Source: Petrolisthes cinctipes (taxonomy: Eukaryota > Arthropoda > Malacostraca > Decapoda > Porcellanidae). Taken from it: 64,000 nucleotides of DNA. Location: assembly GCA_033782935.1 (NCBI GenBank), contig JAWQEG010000003.1:5158501-5222500 (forward strand), in the 5' to 3' direction. Position numbers and translations under genes: made by a program. Each line of letters opens with the position of its first letter. The first letter of the stretch is position 1. This document shows positions 1 to 9,197 of this stretch, in pieces. The notes beneath the pieces are model-generated. The model did not search any database. It was not told the origin of the DNA and saw only the letters and a list, made by a program, of their open reading frames with translations.

Positions 1-148
1 GTATGTTTTGAGCATGTATTTTGAAAATACTCTAACACGGAGTAGGCATGTACAGATCGCTTCTGGGACCCCTAAATAACGAATTTTCGGGTGTTTTGGG
101 ACTGAATATGAGATATCGACTTTTTGGCACTTAAAAGATCGATTTTCA
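1..148 (+). repeat. Monomer A (short class, 148 bases)
   Basis: Class A begins GTATGTTTT and lacks 29 bases that B and C carry between GAGATAT and CGACTTTT. In B and C the missing stretch is flanked by the direct repeat ATAT, so A looks like a deletion derivative through four bases of microhomology. Two subclasses recur. A1 has TTTTGAGCATG, AGATCGCTTCTGGGACCCCT and AAAAGATCG. A2 has TTTTTGGCCTG, AGATACCTTCTGGGACCTCT, ATCGATTTTTTGG and AAAATGTCG. A1 usually follows a C ending TTTGTGCACC, and A2 usually follows a C ending TTTGGGCACC. The copy at 1-148 is A1 with private changes (AATAACGAA, GCACTTAAAAG). Confidence 0.93.
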
Positions 149-324
149 GCATGTTTTTAGACTATATTTTGAAAATATTCTAGCACTGTGTATACATGTA
201 CAGATTGCTTCTGGGACCCCAAAATATTGAATTTTCGGGTGTTTTGAGCCTGAATTTGAGATATAAACGGGTACAGAAGATACATGCACATATTGACTTT
301 GGACATCTAAAATATCGATTTTCA
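149..324 (+). repeat. Monomer B (176 bases)
   Basis: Class B begins GCATGTTTTTAGCCTATATTTTG and is recognised by AAAATATTCTAGCACTG, AGATTGCTTCTGGG, AATATTGAATT, ACAGAAGATACATGCACATA and TTGACTTTGGGCA. Three forms recur. B1 has CTGTGTAGGCATG and ends CATCTAAAATATCG. B2 has CTGAGTAGGCATG and ends CACCAAAAATATCG. B3 is B2-like but has lost 10 bases so that CACTG joins directly to TACAG (166 bases). B1 usually follows A2; B2 and B3 usually follow A1. This copy is B1-like (GTGTATACATG, TTGGACATC). Confidence 0.93.
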
Positions 325-412
325 TCATGTTTTGGGCCTGTATTTTGAAAATACTCTAACACTGAGTAGGCATGTACAGATTGCTTCTGGGACCCAAAAA
401 TATTGAATTTTC
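325..412 (+). repeat. Half-monomer h2 (88 bases) of C, paralogous to h1
   Basis: The first half of the monomer runs from GCATGTTTTGGGCCTG to AATATTGAATTTTC. It aligns along its full length with the second half (413-501). Paired landmarks in h2 and h1 are GCATGTTTTGGGCCTGTATTTTG with GGGTGTTTTGAGCCTGAATTTG, ACTGAGTAGGCATGTACAGA with ACTGAAGATGCATGCACATA, and CCCCAAAATATTGAATTTT with CACCTAAAAGATCGATTTT. The 15-base dyad GTATTTTGAAAATAC is intact only in h2. Confidence 0.8.
340..354. other. 15-base dyad, one per monomer (representative copy in C)
   Basis: GTATTTTGAAAATAC is a perfect inverted repeat with seven-base arms around one G. The same sequence lies at 16-30 in A. In B (164-178) the outer pair is changed on both sides to give ATATTTTGAAAATAT, so the symmetry is kept by paired substitutions. 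C2 copies carry GAATTTTGAAAATAC, with one mismatch. A few copies break it, for example ATATTTAGAAAATAT near 4786, 7233 and 9218, and GTATTTTGTAAATAC near 40925 and 42756. Confidence 0.85.
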
Positions 413-501
413 GGGTGTTTTGAGCCTGAATTTGAGATATAAACGGGTACAGAAGATGCTTGCACATATCGACTTTTGTGCACCTAAAAGATCGATTTTC
501 A
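413..501 (+). repeat. Half-monomer h1 (89 bases) of C, paralogous to h2
   Basis: This is the second half of the monomer, from GGGTGTTTTGAGCCTG to GATCGATTTTCA. It is collinear with h2 with only a few one- or two-base gaps, which implies that a unit of about 88 bases was duplicated before the 177-base monomer was amplified. In monomer A this half is shortened to about 60 bases (89-148) by the 29-base deletion. The first half in A is full length (1-88). Confidence 0.8.
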
Positions 502-2633
502 GTATGTTTTGAGCATGTATTTTGAAAATACTCTAACACGGAGTAGGTATGTACAGATCGCTTCTGGGACCCCTAAATATCGAATTTTCGGGTGTTTCGG
601 GACTGAATTTGAGATATCGACTTTTTGGCACCTAAAAGATCGATTTTTAGCATGTTTTTAGCCTATCTTTTGAAAATATTCTAGCACTGAGTAGGCATGT
701 ACAGATTGCTTCTGGGACCCCAAAATATTGAATTTTAGGGTGTTTTGAGCCTGAATTTGAGATATAAACGGGTACAGAAGATACATGCACATATTGACTT
801 TGGGCACCAAAAATATCGATTTTAAGCATGTTTTGGGCCTGAATTTTGAAAATACTCTAACACGGAGTAGGCATGTACAGATCGCTTCTGGGACCCCAAA
901 ATATCGAATTTTCGGGTGTTTTGAGCCTGAATTTGAGATATAAACGGGTACTGAAGATGCATGCACATATCGACTTTTGGGCACCTAAAAGATCGATTTT
1001 CAGTATGTTTTGAGCATGTATTTTGAAAATACTCTAACACGGAGTAGGCATGTACAGATCGCTTCTGGGACCCCTAAATATCGAATTTTCTGGTGTTTTG
1101 GGACTGAATTTGAGATATCGACTTTTTGGCACCTAAAAGATCGATTTTTAGCATGTTTTTAGCCTATATTTTGAAAATATTCTAGCACTGTACAGATTGC
1201 TTCTGGGACCCCAAAATATTGAATTTTCGGGTGTTTTGAGCCTGAATTTGAGATATAAACGGGTACAGAAGATACATGCACATATTGACTTTGGGCACCA
1301 AAAATATCGATTTTCAGCATGTTTTGGGCCTGAATTTTGAAAATACTCTAACACGGAGTAGGCATGTACAGATCGCTTCTGGGACCCCAAAATATCGAAT
1401 TTTCGGGTGTTTAGGGCCAGAATTTGAGATATAAACGGGTACAGAAGATGCATGCACATATCGACTTTTGGGCACCTAAAAGATCGATTTTCAGTATGTT
1501 TTTGGCCTGTATTTTGAAAATACTCTAACACGGAGTAGGCATGTACAGATACTTTCTGGGACCTCTAAATATCGAATTTTCGGGTGTTTTGGGACTGAAT
1601 TTGAGATATCGATTTTTTGGCACCTAAAATGTCGATTTTTAGCATGTTTTAAGCCTATATTTTGAAAATATTCTAGCACTGTGTAGGCATGTACAGATTG
1701 CTTCTGGGACCCCAAAATATTGAATTTTCGGGTGTTTTGAGCCTGAATTTGAGATATAAACGGGTACAGAAGATACATGCACATATTGACTTTGGGCATC
1801 TAAAATATCGATTTTCATCATGTTTTGGGCCTGTATTTTGAAAATACTCTAACACTGAGTAGGCATGTACAGATTGCTTCTGGGACCCCAAAATATTGAA
1901 TTTTCGGGTGTTTTGAGCCTGAATTTGAGATATAAACGGGTACTGAAGATGCATGCACATATCGACTTTTGTGCACCTAAAAGATCGATTTTCAGTATGT
2001 TTTGAGCATGTATTTTGAAAATACTCTAACGCGGAGTAGGCATGTACAGATCGCTTCTGGGACCCCTAAATATCGAATTTTCGGGTGTTTTGGGACTGAA
2101 TTTGAGATATCGACTTTTTGGCACCTAAAAGATCGATTTTTAGCATGTTTTTAGCCTATATTTTGAAAATATTCTAGCACTGTACAGATTGCTTCTGGGA
2201 CCCCAAAATATTGAATTTTCGGGTGTTTTGAGCCTGAATTTGAGATATAAACGGGTACAGAAGATACATGCACATATTGACTTTGGGCACCAAAAATATC
2301 GATTTTCAGCATGTTTTGGGCCTGAATTTTGAAAATACTCTAACACGGAGTAGGCATGTACAGATCGCTTCTGGGACCCCAAAATATCGAATTTTCGGGT
2401 GTTTTGCGCCTGAATTTGAGATATAAACGGGTACTGAAGATGCATGCACATATCGACTTTTGTGCACCTAAAAGATCGATTTTCAGTATGTTTTGAGCAT
2501 GTATTTTGAAAATACTCTAACACGGAGTAGGCATGTACAGATCGCTTCTGGGACCCCTAAATATCGAATTTTCGGGTGTTTTGGGACTGAATTTGAGATA
2601 TCGACTTTTTGGCACCTAAAAGATCGATTTTTA

Positions 2634-2799
2634 GCATGTTTTTAGCCTATATTTTGAAAATATTCTAGCACTGTACAGATTGCTTCTGGGACCCCAAAAT
2701 ATTGAATTTTCGGGTGTTTTGAGCCTTAATTTGAGATATAAACGGGTACAGAAGATACATGCACATATTGACTTTGGGCACCAAAAATATCGATTTTCA
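2634..2799 (+). repeat. Representative B3 monomer with 10-base deletion (166 bases)
   Basis: CACTG is joined directly to TACAGATTG; the bases between them in B1 and B2 (for example GTGTAGGCATG) are reduced by ten. In the B1 form the lost stretch is flanked by TGT on both sides, so slippage on three bases can explain it. All 491-base trimers owe their length to B3. Many lie at 1-28 kb (for example 1151, 2634, 5572's predecessor 5081, 9689, 10180, 20264, 23241, 27386, 27877) and again at 44-62 kb (44713, 46531, 47523, 48505, 61773). Confidence 0.85.
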
Positions 2800-3625
2800 G
2801 CATGTTTTGGGCCTGAATTTTGAAAATACTCTAACACGGAGTAGGCATGTACAGATCGCTTCTGGGAACCCAAAATATCGAATTTTCGGGTGTTTAGGGC
2901 CAGAATTTGAGATATAAACGGGTACTGAAGATGCATGCACATATCGACTTTTGGGCACCTAAAAGATCGATTTTCAGTATGTTTTTGGCCTGTATTTTGA
3001 AAATACTCTAACACGGAGTAGGCATGTACAGATACCTTCTGGGACCTCTAAATATCGAATTTTCGGGTGTTTTGGGACTGAATTTGAGATATCGATTTTT
3101 TGGCACCTAAAATGTCGATTTTTAGCATGTTTTAAGCCTATATTTTGAAAATATTCTAGCACTGTGTAGGCATGTACAGATTGCTTCTGGGACCCCAAAA
3201 TATTGAATTTTCGGGTGTTTTGAGCCTGAATTTGAGATATAAACGGGTACAGAAGATACATGCACATATTGACTTTGGGCATCTAAAATATCGATTTTCA
3301 TCATGTTTTGGGCCTGTATTTTGAAAATACTCTAACACTGAGTAGGCATGTACAGATTGCTTCTGGGACCCCAAAATATTGAATTTTCGGGTGTTTTGAG
3401 CCTGAATTTGAGATATAAACGGGTACTGAAGATGCATGCACATATCGACTTTTGTGCACCTAAAAGATCGATTTTCAGTATGTTTTGAGCATGTATTTTG
3501 AAAATACTCTAACACGGAGTAGGCATGTACAGATCGCTTCTGGGACCCCTAAATATCGAATTTTCGGGTGTTTTGGGACTGAATTTGAGATATCGACTTT
3601 TTGGCACCTAAAAGATCGATTTTTA

Positions 3626-3792
3626 GCATGTTTTTAGCCTATATTTTGAAAATATTCTAGCACTGTACAGATTGCTTCTGGGACCCCAAAATATTGAATT
3701 TTCGGGTGTTTTGGGCCTGAATTTGAGATATAAACGGGTACTGAAGATGCATGCACATATCGACTTTTGGGCACCTAAAAGATCGATTTTCA
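3626..3792 (+). repeat. Chimeric B/C monomer (167 bases) in a 315-base dimer unit
   Basis: The monomer opens as B3 (AGCCTATATTTTG, CACTGTACAGATTG) and ends as C (GTACTGAAGATGCATGCAC, TTTGGGCACC). It is followed directly by A2 (3793-3940), so one monomer length has been lost and the unit is 315 bases. The duplicate copy is at 6073-6239. Confidence 0.88.
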
Positions 3793-4116
3793 GTATGTTT
3801 TTGGCCTGTATTTTGAAAATACTCTAACACGGAGTAGGCATGTACAGATACCTTCTGGGACCTCTAAATATCGAATTTTCGGGTGTTTTGGGACTGAATT
3901 TGAGATATCGATTTTTTGGCGCCTAAAATGTCGATTTTTAGCATGTTTTTAGCCTATATTTTGAAAATATTCTAGCACTGTGTAGGCATGTACAGATTGC
4001 TTCTGGGACCCCAAAATATTGAATTTTCGGGTGTTTTGAGCCTGAATTTGAGATATAAACGGGAACAGAAGATACATGCACATATTGACTTTGGGCATCT
4101 AAAATATCGATTTTCA

Positions 4117-4264
4117 GCATGTTTTGGGCCTGTATTTTGAAAATACTCTAACACTGAGTAGGTATGTACAGATCGCTTCTTGGACCCCTAAATATCGAAT
4201 TTTCGGGTGTTTCGGGACTGAATTTGAGATATCGACTTTTTGGCACCTAAAAGATCGATTTTTA
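4117..4264 (+). repeat. Chimeric C/A monomer (148 bases) in a 324-base dimer unit
   Basis: The monomer opens as C1 (GGGCCTGTATTTTG, CACTGAGTAGG) and from AGATCGCTTCTTGGACCCCT onward is A1, including the 29-base deletion. With B at 3941-4116 it makes a 324-base dimer. The duplicate copy lies at 6564-6711. It is the second kind of one-monomer loss, between C and A instead of B and C. Confidence 0.87.
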
Positions 4265-4765
4265 GCATGTTTTTAGCCTATATTTTGAAAATATTCTAGC
4301 ACTGAGTAGTCATGTACAGATTGCTTCTGGGACCCCAAAATATTGAATTTTCGGGTGTTTTGAGCCTGAATTTGAGATATAAACGGGTACAGAAGATACA
4401 TGCACATATTGACTTTGGGCACCAAAAATATCGATTTTCAGCATGTTTTGGGCCTGAATTTTGAAAATACTCTAACACGGAGTAGGCATGTACAGATCGC
4501 TTCTGGTACCCCAAAATATCGAATTTTCGGGTGTTTTGAGCCTGAATTTGAGATATAAACGGGTACAGAAGATGCATGCACATATCGACTTTTGGGCACC
4601 TAATAGATCGATTTTCAGTATGTTTTGAGCATGTATTTTGAAAATACTCTAACACGGAGTAGGCATGTACAGATCGCTTCTGGGACCCCTAAATATCGAA
4701 TTTTCGGGTGGTTTGGGACTGAATTTGAGATATCGACTTTTTCGCACCTAAAAGATCGATTTTTA

Positions 4766-4932
4766 GCATGTTTTTAGCCTATATTTAGAAAATATTCTAG
4801 CACTGTACAGATTGCTTCTGGGACCCCAAAATATTGAATTTTCGGGTGTTTTGAGCCTGAATTTGAGATATAAACGGGTACTGAAGATGCATGCACATAT
4901 CGACTTTTGTGCACCTAAAAGATCGATTTTCA
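4766..4932 (+). repeat. Chimeric B/C monomer at the 2447-base duplication junction
   Basis: Its left half shares the private TATTTAGAAAATAT with the B at 7213. Its right half has GTACTGAAG and TTTGTGCACC as in the C ending at about 2485. It marks the breakpoint of the duplication to within the bases shared by B and C around GAGATATAAACGGGTAC. Confidence 0.87.
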
Positions 4933-7324
4933 GTATGTTTTGAGCATGTATTTTGAAAATACTCTAACACGGAGTAGGCATGTACAGATCGCTTCTGGGA
5001 CCCCTAAATATCGAATTTTCGGGTGTTTTGGGACTGAATTTGAGATATCGACTTTTTGGCACCTAAAAGATCGATTTTTAGCATGTTTTTAGCCTATATT
5101 TTGAAAATATTCTAGCACTGTACAGATTGCTTCTGGGACCCCAAAATATTGAATTTTCGGGTGTTTTGAGCCTTAATTTGAGATATAAACGGGTACAGAA
5201 GATACATGCACATATTGACTTTGGGCACCAAAAATATCGATTTTCAGCATGTTTTGGGCCTGAATTTTGAAAATACTCTAACACGGAGTAGGCATGTACA
5301 GATCGCTTCTGGGAACCCAAAATATCGAATTTTCGGGTGTTTAGGGCCAGAATTTGAGATATAAACGGGTACTGAAGATGCATGCACATATCGACTTTTG
5401 GGCACCTAAAAGATCGATTTTCAGTATGTTTTTGGCCTGTATTTTGAAAATACTCTAACACGGAGTAGGCATGTACAGATACCTTCTGGGACCTCTAAAT
5501 ATCGAATTTTCGGGTGTTTTGGGACTGAATTTGAGATATCGATTTTTTGGCACCTAAAATGTCGATTTTTAGCATGTTTTAAGCCTATATTTTGAAAATA
5601 TTCTAGCACTGTGTAGGCATGTACAGATTGCTTCTGGGACCCCAAAATATTGAATTTTCGGGTGTTTTGAGCCTGAATTTGAGATATAAACGGGTACAGA
5701 AGATACATGCACATATTGACTTTGGGCATCTAAAATATCGATTTTCATCATGTTTTGGGCCTGTATTTTGAAAATACTCTAACACTGAGTAGGCATGTAC
5801 AGATTGCTTCTGGGACCCCAAAATATTGAATTTTCGGGTGTTTTGAGCCTGAATTTGAGATATAAACGGGTACTGAAGATGCATGCACATATCGACTTTT
5901 GTGCACCTAAAAGATCGATTTTCAGTATGTTTTGAGCATGTATTTTGAAAATACTCTAACACGGAGTAGGCATGTACAGATCGCTTCTGGGACCCCTAAA
6001 TATCGAATTTTCGGGTGTTTTGGGACTGAATTTGAGATATCGACTTTTTGGCACCTAAAAGATCGATTTTTAGCATGTTTTTAGCCTATATTTTGAAAAT
6101 ATTCTAGCACTGTACAGATTGCTTCTGGGACCCCAAAATATTGAATTTTCGGGTGTTTTGGGCCTGAATTTGAGATATAAACGGGTACTGAAGATGCATG
6201 CACATATCGACTTTTGGGCACCTAAAAGATCGATTTTCAGTATGTTTTTGGCCTGTATTTTGAAAATACTCTAACACGGAGTAGGCATGTACAGATACCT
6301 TCTGGGACCTCTAAATATCGAATTTTCGGGTGTTTTGGGACTGAATTTGAGATATCGATTTTTTGGCGCCTAAAATGTCGATTTTTAGCATGTTTTTAGC
6401 CTATATTTTGAAAATATTCTAGCACTGTGTAGGCATGTACAGATTGCTTCTGGGACCCCAAAATATTGAATTTTCGGGTGTTTTGAGCCTGAATTTGAGA
6501 TATAAACGGGAACAGAAGATACATGCACATATTGACTTTGGGCATCTAAAATATCGATTTTCAGCATGTTTTGGGCCTGTATTTTGAAAATACTCTAACA
6601 CTGAGTAGGTATGTACAGATCGCTTCTTGGACCCCTAAATATCGAATTTTCGGGTGTTTCGGGACTGAATTTGAGATATCGACTTTTTGGCACCTAAAAG
6701 ATCGATTTTTAGCATGTTTTTAGCCTATATTTTGAAAATATTCTAGCACTGAGTAGTCATGTACAGATTGCTTCTGGGACCCCAAAATATTGAATTTTCG
6801 GGTGTTTTGAGCCTGAATTTGAGATATAAACGGGTACAGAAGATACATGCACATATTGACTTTGGGCACCAAAAATATCGATTTTCAGCATGTTTTGGGC
6901 CTGAATTTTGAAAATACTCTAACACGGAGTAGGCATGTACAGATCGCTTCTGGTACCCCAAAATATCGAATTTTCGGGTGTTTTGAGCCTGAATTTGAGA
7001 TATAAACGGGTACAGAAGATGCATGCACATATCGACTTTTGGGCACCTAATAGATCGATTTTCAGTATGTTTTGAGCATGTATTTTGAAAATACTCTAAC
7101 ACGGAGTAGGCATGTACAGATCGCTTCTGGGACCCCTAAATATCGAATTTTCGGGTGTTTTGGGACTGAATTTGAGATATCGACTTTTTCGCACCTAAAA
7201 GATCGATTTTTAGCATGTTTTTAGCCTATATTTAGAAAATATTCTAGCACTGTACAGATTGCTTCTGGGACCCCAAAATATTGAATTTTCGGGTGTTTTG
7301 AGCCTGAATTTGAGATATAAACGG
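4878..7324 (+). repeat. 2447-base tandem duplication, copy 2
   Basis: This is the second copy, nearly identical to 2431-4877. The junction between copies lies inside the chimeric monomer 4766-4932. Left of about 4877 that monomer reads like the B at 7213; right of it, from GTACTGAAGATGC, it reads like the end of the C near 2431-2485. After 7324 the sequence continues as a normal B (ACAGAAGATACATG), so the event is a clean in-register unequal exchange between a B and a C. B starts are 5081, 5572, 6073, 6388, 6712 and 7213. Confidence 0.88.
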
Positions 7325-8204
7325 GTACAGAAGATACATGCACATATTGACTTTGGGCACCAAAAATATCGATTTTCAGCATGTTTTGGGCCTGAATTTT
7401 GAAAATACTCTAACACTGAGTAGGCATGTACAGATTGCTTCTGGGACCCCAAAATATCGAATTTTCGGGTGTTTAGGGCCAGAATTTGAGATATAAACGG
7501 GTACTGAAGATGCATGCACATATCGACTTTTGGGCACCTAAAAGATCGATTTTCAGTATGTTTTTGGCCTGTATTTTGAAAATACTCTAACACGGAGTAG
7601 GCATGTACAGATACCTTCTGGGACCTCTAAATATCGAATTTTCGGGTGTTTTGGGACTGAATTTGAGATATCGATTTTTTGGCACCTAAAATGTCGATTT
7701 TTAGCATGTTTTAAGCCTATATTTTGAAAATATTCTAGCACTGTGTAGGCATGTACAGATTGCTTCTGGGACCCCAAAATATTGAATTTTCGGGTGTTTT
7801 GAGCCTGAATTTGAGATATAAACGGGTACAGAAGATACATGCACATATTGACTTTGGGCATCTAAAATATCGATTTTCATCATGTTTTGGGCCTGTATTT
7901 TGAAAATACTCTAACACTGAGTAGGCATGTACAGATTGCTTCTGGGACCCCAAAATATTGAATTTTAGGGTGTTTTGAGCCTGAATTTGAGATATAAACG
8001 GGTACTGAAGATGCATGCACATATCGACTTTTGTGCACCTAAAAGATCGATTTTCAGTATGTTTTGAGCATGTATTTTGAAAATACTCAAACACGGAGTA
8101 GGCATGTACAGATCGCTTCTGGGACCCCTAAATATCGAATTTTCGGGTGTTTTGGGACTGAATTTGAGATATCGACTTTTTGGCACCTAAAAGATCGATT
8201 TTTA

Positions 8205-9197
8205 GCATGTTTTTAGCCTATATTTTGAAAATATTCTAGCACTGTACAGATTGCTTCTGGGACCCCAAAATATTGAATTTTCGGGTGTTTTGAGCCTGAA
8301 TTTGAGATATAAACGGGTACAGAAGATACATGCACATATTGACTTTGGGTATCTAAAATATCGATTTACAGCATTTTTTGGGCCTGTATTTTGAAAATAC
8401 TCTAACACTAAATAGGCATGTACAGATTGCTTCTGGGACCCCAAAATATTGAATTTTCGGGTGTTTTGAGCCTGAATTTGAGATATAAACGGGTACTGAA
8501 GATGCATGCACATATCGACTTTTGTGAACCTAAAAGATCGATTTTCAGTATGTTTTGAGCATGTATTTTGAAAATACTCTAACACGGAGTAGGTATGTAC
8601 AGATCGCTTCTGGGACCCCTAAATATCGAATTTTCGGGTGTTTTGGGACTGAATTTGGGATATCGAATTTTTGGCACCTAAAAGATCGATTTTTAGCATG
8701 TTTTTAGCCTATATTTTGAAAATATTCTAGCACTGAGTAGGCATGTTACAGATTGCTTCTGGGACCCCAAAATATTGAATTTTCGGGTGTTTTGAGCCTG
8801 AATTTGAGATATAAACGGGTACAGAAGATACATGCACATATTGACTTTGGGCACCAAAAATATCGATTTTCAGCATGTTTTGGGCCTGAATTTTGAAAAT
8901 ACTCTAACACGGAGTAGGCATGTACAGATCGCTTCTGGGACCCCAAAATATCGAATTTTCGGGTGTTTTGAGCCTGAATTTGAGATATAAACGGGTACTG
9001 AAGATGCATGCACATATCGACTTTTGGGCACCTAAAAGATCGATTTTCAGTATGTTTTGAGCATGTATTTTGAAAATACTCTAACACGGAGTAGGCATGT
9101 ACAGATCGCTTCTGGGACCCCTAAATATCGAATTTTCGGGTGTTTTGGGACTGAATTTGAGATATCGACTTTTTGGCACCTAAAAGATCGATTTTTA
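8205..9197 (+). repeat. Recurring variant block (TAAATAGG and ATGTTACAG markers), copy 1 of 4
   Basis: The block has a B ending TTGGGTATCTAAAATATCG, a C opening with GCATTTTTTGGGCC and carrying AACACTAAATAGG, an A1, and a B with one extra base (GGCATGTTACAG). The same set recurs with B starts at 13154, 18770 and 21747. The last two belong to the 2977-base duplication; the others are about 5.0 and 5.6 kb apart. The fourth copy has drifted (AACAATAAATAGG, ATGCTACAG, GCATTTTTAGGGCC). Confidence 0.82.

Larger units (their letters stand above)
1..501 (+). repeat. Type specimen of the trimer HOR, A-B-C, 501 bases
   Basis: Monomers A (1-148), B (149-324) and C (325-501) make one higher-order unit; the next A starts at 502. 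The spacing of successive B starts in the first part of the window (149, 650, 1151, 1642, 2143, 2634, 3125, 3626) shows the two standard lengths, 501 and 491, the shorter caused by a 10-base deletion in B. The three monomers differ from one another far more than the same monomer differs between units, which is the definition of a higher-order repeat. The unit order A-B-C is arbitrary because the array is circularly permutable. Confidence 0.95.
325..501 (+). repeat. Monomer C (177 bases)
   Basis: Class C begins GCATGTTTTGGGCCTG and carries GATGCATGCACATATCGAC, so it alone holds the palindrome TGCATGCA. C1 has CTGTATTTTG, ACACTGAGTAGG, AGATTGC, GTACTGAAG and TTTGTGCACC. C2 has CTGAATTTTG, ACACGGAGTAGG, AGATCGC, GTTTAGGGCCAGAATTTG, GTACAGAAG and TTTGGGCACC. 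Intermediate copies start like C2 and end like C1, for example near 2310-2485. This copy is C1-like. Composition counted by hand on the C1 consensus is 50 A, 58 T, 39 G and 30 C, about 39% GC with mild T and G excess on this strand. Confidence 0.93.
1..2430 (+). repeat. Trimer HOR domain, 501 and 491-base units
   Basis: B monomers start at 149, 650, 1151, 1642 and 2143, giving units of 501, 501, 491 and 501 bases. The 491-base unit beginning at 1151 carries B3, C2 and A2 and is followed by a 501-base unit with B1, C1 and A1. The two together make a 992-base hexamer. There is no gene or unique sequence in this stretch. Confidence 0.9.
2431..4877 (+). repeat. 2447-base tandem duplication, copy 1
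   Basis: Bases here match bases 2447 further on, including rare private variants. Examples are GGGAACCCAAAAT near 2865 and 5312, GGCGCCTAAAATG near 3918 and 6365, CTTCTTGGACC near 4177 and 6624, AGTAGTCATG near 4306 and 6753, CTAATAGATCG near 4600 and 7047, and TATTTAGAAAATAT near 4787 and 7234. The only difference I found by eye is G at 4711 against T at 7158. The left edge is set where TTTTGCGCCTG (about 2402) stops matching TTTTGAGCCTG. B starts are 2634, 3125, 3626, 3941, 4265 and 4766. Confidence 0.88.

Noticed and set aside
80..100. CENP-B box in GAATTTTCGGGTGTTTT
   Set aside because: The stretch contains TTCG and CGGG overlapping, but the required spacing (TTCG, four bases, A, two bases, CGGG) is not met on either strand in any monomer class I checked.
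267..285. TATA box in GAGATATAAACGGG as a promoter for satellite transcripts
   Set aside because: TATAAA occurs once in nearly every B and C monomer as part of the repeat. Nothing nearby distinguishes a start site. Transcription is possible but not supported by the sequence.
4766..4932. A separate fourth monomer class for the B/C chimeras
   Set aside because: The chimeras switch between B and C at different points in different places, so they are products of separate exchanges and not one class. Within the 827-base pentamer the B/C2 chimera has been amplified and behaves as a local class.
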